From Methanobacteriota archaeon (GTDB lineage: Archaea; Thermoplasmatota; Poseidoniia; Poseidoniales; Poseidoniaceae), in contig NZXL01000073.1 in the NCBI GenBank assembly GCA_002697705.1, positions 17,634 to 31,978 of the forward strand: a DNA stretch of 14,345 nt, in the 5' to 3' direction. Position 1 is the stretch's first letter, and each line of letters begins with the position of its first letter. The translations under genes were made by a program, and so were the position numbers. Below the pieces are notes generated by a model. The model had not been told where the DNA came from. It did not search any database and saw only the letters and a list, made by a program, of their open reading frames with translations. This document shows positions 1 through 6,900 of the stretch, piece after piece.

Positions 1-176
1 ACTACCTTTCCATTCTCAGCCTTTAGTGGACCTCCGTCTCCCTGTGGGGATCTGTCTCTAATTGTTGTCAGAAATTGGAAAGCGGTGAGGAACGCGTCGA
101 CTCCTACTCTTTTCCCTGAAAGAGACTCTAGTTCGATATTCTGTGGCGATGCTAGGTCGCGCAGATTACAGCCCAT
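1..176 (-). CDS. fen: Flap endonuclease FEN-1, N-terminal part (cut by window edge)
   Basis: Structure-specific 5' nuclease that removes 5' flaps and RNA primers during Okazaki-fragment maturation and base excision repair, working with PCNA. Only the first 58 codons are in the window; the gene continues past the left edge. The N-terminus starts MGCNLRDLASP and carries the FEN-1 N block: LESLSGKRVGVDAF, with Asp27 in the position of the first catalytic Mg-binding aspartate, then FQFLTTIRDR. Family members begin Met-Gly and use the near-terminal glycine at the active site, which supports the ATG at 174-176. No Shine-Dalgarno sequence is visible, so it may be leaderless. It diverges from trmG10 across an 86-base gap. 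The identification is strong even though the gene is partial. Confidence 0.9.
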   Translation of the reverse strand, partial: MGCNLRDLASPQNIELESLSGKRVGVDAFLTAFQFLTTIRDRSPQGDGGPLKAENGKV

Positions 177-262
177 GACTATCACTAAAGGTGACAGTAT
201 GTGTAGATTCGCATTGGTAGAAATGCCGAATTTGTCAAGAAGGGGGAGGTTGAGCCAGTAAT

Positions 263-1426
263 ATGGCGGGTAATATTGCGTGTTTACGTGGATGGCACCC
301 CGCACTTGCTAGAGCAGAATTATCTGCGCTATTTCCTAATAATGAAATCAGGCCCTTAGATTCTCAAAGATTGATGGAGATTTCTGGAGAATTAGACTTG
401 CAAGATGCAGCTAATATTATCCAGTACAGTAGTGGAATCCAAGCAATATTACATGACCCAGTAATTATCGACTGGAGTGGCGAAGATTGCTTGAATGAAT
501 TGATTTCTAAAGTTTCACATAAAATTGAAAAATCTGGTAAAAAGGGATCTTTCGGAGTGTTTCATTGGCGCCAAGAAGGTAAAATCAAAGGATTGAGTGG
601 TAGCAAAATTGCAGGTTTAATAGGTGGTGTCGCTGGAAGAAATGGGTTCTCTATTGACTTGGACAACCCCGATAATAAACTGGGCCTAGTATTAGATGGT
701 TCATGTGGTAAAGTTGTTTGTGGCTGGCTAATCGATTATATTTCTCAAGAGGAAAACTCAAACACAAGAAGAGCCACTGAAAGACCCTTTTTCAAGCCAA
801 TAAGTTTAGACCCAAAACTTGCGAGATTAGCAGTCAATCTAGCTGGTGGGCCATTGGATGAATATGCAATCTTAGACCCAATGACTGGAACTGGTGGTTT
901 TCTAATCGAAGCGGGACTGATTGGTAGAAATGTTATCGCTCTTGATTTAGAACAAGAAATGGTCGATGGTGCTTCAAAAAATATACTTTGGGCATTCGAT
1001 TGTGAAGAAGTAACTCAAATAGAAAATGTCGAAATTATTAGAGGTGATGCTACCGACCTATCTAACTCGATACCCAAAAGATGGCATAGAAAGATTTCTG
1101 GATTGGTTTTAGATCCTCCTTATGGTAGGAATTCTCATGGTTCCTTGTCACATTTTGAATTGATAAAAAATACTCTAAACAGTTTCCGTGATGTCGCGAC
1201 TGATAATGCTACAGTGGTACTTATTTTACCTATCCAACCACTTGAAGTAAAGAAACTTCAACTAGAAATCGATAGTCAAGAAATAAACCTACTACATGGG
1301 CAATGGAATGATTTCAAACACATGTTAAACGATTGCAAATGGAATATTCGTGGCCTATGGGTCGAACATGTACATTCAAGTCTTGGAAGACTTATTCTCC
1401 ACGCATCAAACGATCCTCTAAATTGA
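263..1426 (+). CDS. trmG10: tRNA (guanine(10)-N2)-methyltransferase, THUMP family
   Basis: Predicted SAM-dependent enzyme that makes N2-methyl- or N2,N2-dimethylguanosine at position 10 of tRNA (archaeal Trm-G10, related to eukaryotic Trm11). The 387-residue length fits the family. The N-terminal half (about residues 45-160) is where a THUMP RNA-binding domain is expected. The C-terminal Rossmann domain shows SAM motif I, DPMTGTGGFL at residues 205-214, the acidic ALDLE strand after it, and the catalytic motif DPPYGR at residues 284-289, the (D/N)PPY form used for exocyclic amines of guanine. A GGGGAGGT-like Shine-Dalgarno sequence ends 12 bases before the ATG, somewhat far but the only one near. 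The last 35 bases overlap the end of the convergent YkgJ-like gene. Distinguishing it from related Trm14/TrmN (m2G6) enzymes needs an alignment. Confidence 0.85.
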   Translation: MAGNIACLRGWHPALARAELSALFPNNEIRPLDSQRLMEISGELDLQDAANIIQYSSGIQAILHDPVIIDWSGEDCLNELISKVSHKIEKSGKKGSFGVFHWRQEGKIKGLSGSKIAGLIGGVAGRNGFSIDLDNPDNKLGLVLDGSCGKVVCGWLIDYISQEENSNTRRATERPFFKPISLDPKLARLAVNLAGGPLDEYAILDPMTGTGGFLIEAGLIGRNVIALDLEQEMVDGASKNILWAFDCEEVTQIENVEIIRGDATDLSNSIPKRWHRKISGLVLDPPYGRNSHGSLSHFELIKNTLNSFRDVATDNATVVLILPIQPLEVKKLQLEIDSQEINLLHGQWNDFKHMLNDCKWNIRGLWVEHVHSSLGRLILHASNDPLN

Positions 1427-1796
1427 GAAGCGTCATTGCATCATCTTCGGTTGGTTGAGGAAAACTTTCTTTGAACGGACAGCCCATATCAAGTATCACT
1501 TGGTCATCTTTATCCAAAACATAAGGATAAGTTGTACATCCTTTTGGCCTAATGTCATAGACTGAGCAAAGCCCTTCTGCATTTTTATTAGAAGAATCTG
1601 TCAATAAAAATACACACGCTTTGGTCTTTTCATTATTCAACAATGTCAAAATCCCATTATTGGACCAGGTAAATTGCTCTAATTTCATACCAGTTCTTCT
1701 TGAAAGACGAGCTGATTCTGATTTGGTAATTGGCATTGTAGTCTCTCTACAACATGCTGAGCAACTCTGTGGGATACATGGAAGAGATCGACCCAT
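1392..1796 (-). CDS. YkgJ-type cysteine-cluster protein (UPF0153-like)
   Basis: A 134-residue soluble protein with eight cysteines (C7, C12, C15, C16, C61, C77, C87, C106). The arrangement CxxxxCxxCC, then CSVYDIRPKGC and a later C before PF, is the pattern of the YkgJ/UPF0153 family, whose members are thought to bind zinc or an iron-sulfur cluster. The role in the cell is not established. The ATG at 1796 is the most upstream start and retains C7. A TTTTATTG element centred about 30 bases upstream would put transcription start almost on the ATG, so the message is probably leaderless. The 3' end overlaps trmG10 by 35 bases, tail to tail. Confidence 0.8.
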   Translation of the reverse strand: MGRSLPCIPQSCSACCRETTMPITKSESARLSRRTGMKLEQFTWSNNGILTLLNNEKTKACVFLLTDSSNKNAEGLCSVYDIRPKGCTTYPYVLDKDDQVILDMGCPFKESFPQPTEDDAMTLLNLEDRLMRGE

Positions 1797-1822
1797 AAAC
1801 CCGCTAAAATGTATTACTTATT

Positions 1823-1830
1823 CAATAAAA
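1823..1830 (-). promoter_or_regulatory. Candidate TATA box for the YkgJ-like gene
   Basis: On the minus strand these bases read TTTTATTG. The element is centred about 30 bases before the ATG at 1796, the spacing expected of an archaeal TATA box driving a leaderless or nearly leaderless transcript. No clear purine-rich BRE is seen next to it. Assigned by position and AT-rich sequence only. Confidence 0.35.
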
Positions 1831-1907
1831 GGGTAGAATAGAAAATTATCATTCGATTTCTAAATCACCCAACTTATTCAAGAAGGGTAAACCAGTGGCA
1901 AGACCAC

Positions 1908-1984
1908 GGGCGATTAGGGTAGTCTGGATATCCTTCCGGCCTTCGGAGCCGGAGACGTGGGTTCGAATCCTGCATCGCCCGCCA
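1908..1984 (+). tRNA. tRNA-Arg (anticodon TCG), CCA encoded
   Basis: All four arms fold. Acceptor GGGCGAT (1908-1914) pairs with ATCGCCC (1974-1980). The anticodon stem CCGGC/GCCGG (1936-1940/1948-1952) closes the 7-base loop CTTCGGA, giving anticodon TCG at 1943-1945, which reads CGA and other CGN arginine codons. The T arm is GTGGG, TTCGAAT, CCTGC. The D loop carries GG followed by A, and A20 is an arginine identity base in many organisms. Discriminator G is at 1981 and the CCA tail is encoded at 1982-1984. No intron is seen. The D-stem register is slightly irregular, with a G-U pair needed at 10-25. Confidence 0.95.
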
Positions 1985-2010
1985 CTCGTTAGCATATTTT
2001 ATCCACTAAT

Positions 2011-2018
2011 CTGTTTTT
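2011..2018 (+). terminator. T-tract, probable terminator of tRNA-Arg
   Basis: The bases CTGTTTTT lie 27 bases after the encoded CCA. A shorter TTTT sits at 1997-2000. Archaeal RNA polymerase terminates on U-rich tracts, often without a hairpin, so this is the likely 3' end of the tRNA primary transcript. There is no stem-loop directly in front of it. Confidence 0.4.
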
Positions 2019-2068
2019 AATGTTGAACTTTCATAACATGTGTCACTCCTGTATGTAAGGTTGTACTA

Positions 2069-2109
2069 AGGAGGGAAACCCCTGCTTCGTACTGTATAAA
2101 GTAAGGGGG
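2069..2109 (+). other. Two mutually exclusive hairpins in the spacer after tRNA-Arg
   Basis: AGG-A-GG, loop GAAA, CC-CCT (2069-2083) forms a short hairpin with a GNRA tetraloop and one bulged A. The same CCCCT (2079-2083) can instead pair with AGGGG (2104-2108), extended by CTT (2085-2087) to AAG (2099-2101). The second form encloses the TATA-like bases at 2095-2100. It could be an unrecognised small RNA, the tail of a longer tRNA transcript, or chance. It does not match any RNA family I know. The rest of the 1985-2155 spacer shows no gene. Confidence 0.25.
2095..2100 (+). promoter_or_regulatory. Candidate TATA box for the lipoprotein gene
   Basis: TATAAA lies 55 bases before the ATG at 2156. 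A start about 25 bases downstream would give a 5' leader of about 30 bases. The ATG itself has no Shine-Dalgarno sequence. No purine-rich BRE is obvious upstream. Confidence 0.35.
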
Positions 2110-2155
2110 ATTCGGCGGCGATAGGTATTAACAGTTTCATTTTCTACCTACATTC

Positions 2156-3259
2156 ATGCGGAAGAATGCTTTGACCCTTACTCTGATTATGATTTGCGCT
2201 AGTTTATCTGGTTGCCTAGGTGAAGATGTAGTAGACATTGAAGAAGACCCAAATGATCCAAATCCGGCAGGCTATATTGGCTTCATGGACAATACCTCTG
2301 TCAATGGATTTCGATTTAATGGAACGACTCTAGAAAGGGTCTTGGTCTCAACTGAAGTTGCTTGTAACGAATTAATAGCAGAAGCTGCAGCTAATCCAGA
2401 TGCTGAGATAGATGTTCATTGGGATTCCACAGAAAACGTTTGTTTCAGTTGGTATGCTTATGAAAATGCTTCACATCCAAGCGAAAGTCATGTCTATGAT
2501 CTTCAAGATGAGGAAGTATGTTTCTTCAAAGGTTTAGCCCAGGAGTACTGTTTTCCAATAAAAGTCTCAGGTAGGGTGATGTGGTTTGATGCATCTGGAT
2601 CTTCTGTAATGGGTTCAGATGGTTCATCTGATGGCGCACACCCTGGACATTGTGGGATTTACATAGAAAGTGAACGCTTAACACTCCCAGGTCCAATTGT
2701 AATTGGTGAAGGGTCAATGAACCAAACTACTCAGGATTGGAATGAAAGCATTCTAAATCTAATGGAAGACCAGCAATATATTGACTGGGATTTGGATAGA
2801 ATGAATGCCTATGCCCAGGAATCTGCTAACGCTCCATCATGGTGCACAGCACCTGTTTTCAGCGAATATTGGTGGGCTAGCCAGCTTGCTGAATCAAACA
2901 ACCCTGGCCCCGCCAATTCCATTTCAGTGACGGTAAACGATCATGCTGATGCTATTACAACAGATGGAAATGATAATCTGTTTTTGCTGAATCTAGATGG
3001 CGCTGATGCTGATATCTCAATTAATAACCTTGGAATTGAGTTAGAAGATGGTGATGGTAATATTCACGAACTTGCCGGAAACATCCTCATCGGTTCACAA
3101 ACTGGAACTGATGACTCATTGTGGGAGATTGGAGAGACGATCACTTTGATTGAGAATGGCGTTGATATCTCAGGTGATGGCTCAACCCAATCAACATTCA
3201 CTGTACGGGTTATTGATGGGAGTACAACATACAATCTCGGACAGTTCACTTTAGCATGA
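2156..3259 (+). CDS. Secreted lipoprotein of unknown function
   Basis: A 367-residue exported protein. The N-terminus MRKNALTLTLIM has a short basic start and a hydrophobic core, ending in the lipobox LSGC, so Cys20 is the probable lipid-modified first residue of the mature protein. An acidic linker follows (EDVVDIEEDPNDPNP), as often seen behind archaeal lipoboxes. The middle region has several cysteines and tryptophans and is likely a disulfide-bonded extracellular domain. From about residue 255 the sequence turns into short beta-strand-like segments with Asp/Gly turns (SISVTVNDHADAI onward), suggesting a C-terminal beta-sandwich like those of archaeal pilin-type proteins; that comparison is weak. 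I recognise no enzyme motif. It is probably monocistronic, ending just before a T-rich stretch. Confidence 0.75.
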   Translation: MRKNALTLTLIMICASLSGCLGEDVVDIEEDPNDPNPAGYIGFMDNTSVNGFRFNGTTLERVLVSTEVACNELIAEAAANPDAEIDVHWDSTENVCFSWYAYENASHPSESHVYDLQDEEVCFFKGLAQEYCFPIKVSGRVMWFDASGSSVMGSDGSSDGAHPGHCGIYIESERLTLPGPIVIGEGSMNQTTQDWNESILNLMEDQQYIDWDLDRMNAYAQESANAPSWCTAPVFSEYWWASQLAESNNPGPANSISVTVNDHADAITTDGNDNLFLLNLDGADADISINNLGIELEDGDGNIHELAGNILIGSQTGTDDSLWEIGETITLIENGVDISGDGSTQSTFTVRVIDGSTTYNLGQFTLA

Positions 3260-3260
3260 A

Positions 3261-3274
3261 ATTTTTCTCCTCCT
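3261..3274 (+). terminator. T-rich stretch after the lipoprotein gene
   Basis: ATTTTTCTCCTCCT begins two bases after the TGA stop. A pyrimidine-rich tract of this kind is a plausible archaeal terminator. There is no hairpin immediately before it. Confidence 0.3.
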
Positions 3275-3370
3275 TGGTATGAGCATTGGTTTCAAGGGGT
3301 GAAACGGTGTGTTGTGCACGTAGCACTGAAGGTCTGAGCAGTGACTAGCGTCTGTATCGGCCCACTGAGT

Positions 3371-3429
3371 CCCCTTTGATCGGAAAATAAAATCGAAAGG
3401 GGTTTCGGATAACTCCTTCCAATCTATCC
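3371..3429. other. Competing hairpins in a convergent spacer
   Basis: CCCCTTTGAT (3371-3380) pairs with ATC-G-AAAGGGG (3392-3402): ten base pairs with one bulged G and an A-rich loop. The segment ATCGAAA (3392-3398) can instead pair with TTTCG-G-AT (3403-3410) around a GGGG loop. A third stem, GGATA/TATCC (3407-3411/3425-3429), competes with the second. The stems lie between the ends of two convergent genes (3259 plus, 3460 minus), so they could be a bidirectional terminator or an untranslated RNA element. No strong T-run follows on either strand. The remainder of 3260-3459 has no convincing gene. Confidence 0.35.
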
Positions 3430-3459
3430 GAATCAATTTGTCGACACAAGCGTTTCCTT

Positions 3460-3843
3460 TCAATCCAAACCATCATCACCATAATAACCGAAACCCTTAC
3501 TGCCTGAGGATGACTTAGATTCAGAAAACCCAGTAAAATAAGCAGAAAGCCCAAAATAGCCTAATAAATTAAGTGGTCCCCCAAAACCGATTCCGAGTAG
3601 TATAGCAACTGATTTAGCATCACCTGCCATCGTAAAAAATCCATATATTCCAAAGCCGAAAAAGAGAAGCCCAACTAAAGTACAAAAAAGAGGGAAAAAT
3701 AAACCAAACTCCCCAATATAATCCCCCGTAGATCTAGAGTATACTTTTCGTACAAATCGCCTTTTCTGCGTTGGTTTTTCGCTATCATGTAATGAATCAG
3801 AAGGACCAAAAGAAAAATCTCTATCTTGCCATGAATCATTCAT
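3460..3843 (-). CDS. Small two-helix membrane protein, function unknown
   Basis: A 127-residue protein with a hydrophilic, charged N-terminus (about residues 1-45, with a KRRFVRK basic patch), two membrane segments (about 47-71 and 77-104) rich in Gly, Phe and Leu, and a Ser/Gly/Tyr tail ending in YYGDDGLD. The basic patch before the first helix suggests the N-terminus faces the cytoplasm. An AAGGAT sequence sits seven bases before the ATG as a weak ribosome site. I do not recognise the family. It converges on the lipoprotein gene and diverges from the large surface-protein gene. Confidence 0.6.
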   Translation of the reverse strand: MNDSWQDRDFSFGPSDSLHDSEKPTQKRRFVRKVYSRSTGDYIGEFGLFFPLFCTLVGLLFFGFGIYGFFTMAGDAKSVAILLGIGFGGPLNLLGYFGLSAYFTGFSESKSSSGSKGFGYYGDDGLD

Positions 3844-3979
3844 TGTAATCCTTGATTCCTATCAGACCCTTTGTATAATGTTTAGCCCAACACCCTTCCA
3901 ACGGTTATACTCATGACTGGATAGCACTGATATGTTCGCGTGAGTAAATAACAATGAAAGTTTTCTAAATGATTATGTC

Positions 3980-3985
3980 GAGGGG
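3980..3985 (+). promoter_or_regulatory. Ribosome binding site of the TCAF-like M60 gene
   Basis: GAGGGG five bases before the ATG at 3991 is a plausible Shine-Dalgarno sequence. It supports this ATG rather than an internal start and keeps the N-terminal hydrophobic segment in the protein. An AT-rich TAAATAA at 3945-3951 is a weak TATA candidate for the same gene. Confidence 0.5.
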
Positions 3986-3990
3986 CATAC

Positions 3991-6900
3991 ATGCAAGAGG
4001 GTTCTGGACTCAAAATAGTCCTAGCAATTCTTGTAGCATTATTATTTGCTTCTGGCTCTTATGTAGTGACAAATAATCTAAATAAAGACAATGAAGAAAT
4101 AGAACAGCAAATAAATTGTGATGAACAAGAGAATATTTCGAAAGAGGAATGTATAGAATTAGAAATCCCGGTAATCGAAAATTGTACAGTGATGGAGATA
4201 CTAAGCGATGGAATTTGTCGCCCTATTTTCGCCCCACAAAACCTAACTTATGGTTCAGATAATTTCACTTGGACAGTTGGAGAAATGTATAACTTGACAC
4301 CCTCATTTAGTGGTGATGGCCCAGATAGTTGGACTGTCTTTCCTTCATTCCCTTCATACATTAGTCTCAATAAAAATACTGGTGAAATAACAGCATCTCC
4401 TACGGATAATGTGTCATCTACAACTTATACTATTATGGCCTCAAATAATGGAGGAATAGATACAACCGAACTTATTATTTCAGTAATAGATACTCCACCA
4501 GATTTTTATTATCCCTCACAAGATTGGATTTTTTTTATGTCTAACTATGGAGAATCTCCTTTGCCAATAGTTGAAGAGATGAATGTAGAATCATGGTCTG
4601 TAGATTCTGTTCTGCCCTCTGGCCTAATACTTGATTCTGATGGACGCATAAGCGGTTCACCGAGTGTTTTAGGCACTAGTTACCATAATATTTCTGCGAT
4701 TAATTCAGGAGGTTTAATGAGTGTACAAATCAAAATAACCATTGTTGATGAAGCACCATCTTTGTGGTATGGAGCAATTGGAAATGGTGGTTTAATTTTA
4801 ACAAAAGACATTGCTATGTCCACTTTGGTGGCAAGTAGTTCTAAAGGAGCCATCATTCAATGTCATAGTCAGCCTGAATTGCCAAATGGATTAATTTTAG
4901 CAGATAATTGCGACATTTCTGGAACGCCTACAATTTTACTTGAACAAAGCAATTTCTTGATTATAAGTAATAATAGTGGTGGAGTTCATCAAAGAAACTT
5001 AAGTATAACAATTTTTGATCAATCTCCTGCAAATATTTTCTATGGTAGTGGAGATTATACTTTTGCAAAACAAGTAGACCAAATAACATTAACTCCAACC
5101 TATCAGGGTGGTGAACCTTTGGTTTGGTCAATTTCCCCCTCCCTTCCAAATGGTGTTTTATTTAACACTAGTTCGGGTGAAATAAGTGGCATGGCAGAAC
5201 AATCAAGTCCAACTGTAAATTATTTTATTCAAGCCAATAATAGCGGAGGAGTTACCTCAACTTTCCTAACTCTAACATTTATTGATATTACTCCAAGCCA
5301 AATATCTTATGAAAAAGATATAATTATTGCAGAATCAAACATAAGTGATATACAAATTAATGTCAGTAATTTAGGCTATGCTATAGATTCATGGGCAAGC
5401 TATCCAACACTTCCTTCGGGTCTAATTTTAACAGAAGATGGAACTATTAGTGGAATGCCCAATTCTAGAGCAAAAAGAAACACATACACGATTTATGCAA
5501 ATAATTCTGGCGGCTCATTTGAAGTATTGCTAAATATTACAATTCATGATTTTGCCGTAGATTGGGCGGAAATTACTGAAGGTGTTTCTTCTGTTGATTA
5601 TGGAGGCTCTTGGCCGTCACAAATTTTACCATTTAGTGAATGGTCATTTCCGATACTTTCTGATTGGAATCAAAGACCTGTTGCTTCGGCTGCCTATTCA
5701 GGAGAAGGCCGAATCGTTGGTTACGGGCATGAAAGTTTTGTCGCTAAATCAAGTGGACCTGAAATGATTTTATCCCTAAATGCAATGAAGTGGGCTTGTG
5801 ATGGAGTTGGAACTATTGGTTTGTGGCAAGATTTCAATCATTTTGAAGATGAGTTGACCGCTGAAGGATTCACAGTATTAACTTCAGTAACTCCAGACCA
5901 ATTATCGGGTTTGGATTGTTTTGTTGGAGAGTTTTGGAATGGTTGGAGTGATTCTCAAAACACTAAGGTTGAGGAATTTTTAACCTCAGGCCATGGCTTG
6001 ATTTTAGGTGGGCACTCATGGTATTGGTCTTACTCAAATACCGACCTTGCTCATCAATATTCAGGTAATAAAATCGCTCAGACCACTGGATTATTTGTTT
6101 CTTCAAATTCCGGTTCTGCCCAAATAACTCTTGACTCAACTGCTACTGACCGGATGTTAAGAACTATTCCAGCAGTAAAGGCATTAGAAAAACACTTCAC
6201 TACCGGGCCAATGATTGCAACCTCAGATGCGCCTAAAGTTGAGAAAACAATCTCTCAATGTAGTGCTATGTTAACTTTGGATTTTGTGGAGTTCTGGGGG
6301 CCATTACGTGAAATGGTCAATATGACCGGTTGGACTCAAATTTCAGAAAATAAAGAATATGATTTAGAGGCAAACCCGATTGACGATGTTCTTTTGGCTA
6401 TCGAAGAGGGGTTGTATCTTCGACTTCCAGCAGACGAGTTAATCGCTCATCCAAGTGCGGTTGATTTCCCTGGTTCTGTGCCAGTCAATGCCCCAAGAGT
6501 CACTCAAAATGTTAGCATCAATGGTGACTACATTGGCTTGCCAAGCGGCTTTGGTTACTCTGGCGCACGTGCTCATGGGATGATGGGTACCGGTTTGTAT
6601 GCTGCTCCTGGTGAGGCGGTAAACATCACTGTTCCCCCGTCATTAATAGATCAAAATGTGCGTATACAAATTGGCGCTCATTCAGATTCCTTGTGGAATA
6701 AGGATAAACTTGACAGGCACCCTAAAATCCATAGAATTTGGATTATAGATTCTGAAATTATGCAAGTTGGCAACACCTTTGGAGGTTTGATTTACTTAAC
6801 ATTCCCACCAGATTCTACTTTTGGAATGTTGAATGTCGAAATAGAAAATGCAGTACAAGCACCTCGTTTTATTGCTGGAGTAACCACTGGACAAGAATGG

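Noticed and set aside
1908-1984. tRNA-Arg as an integration site of a mobile element
   Set aside because: I found no second copy of the tRNA 3' end elsewhere in the window and no integrase or phage-like gene downstream.
3251-3554. Two minus-strand frames across the convergent spacer
   Set aside because: They lack a plausible start or motif and one overlaps the end of the membrane-protein gene in a different frame.
5582-5767. Short plus-strand frame inside the M60 gene
   Set aside because: It lies in another frame of a long gene with clear domain content and has no features of its own.
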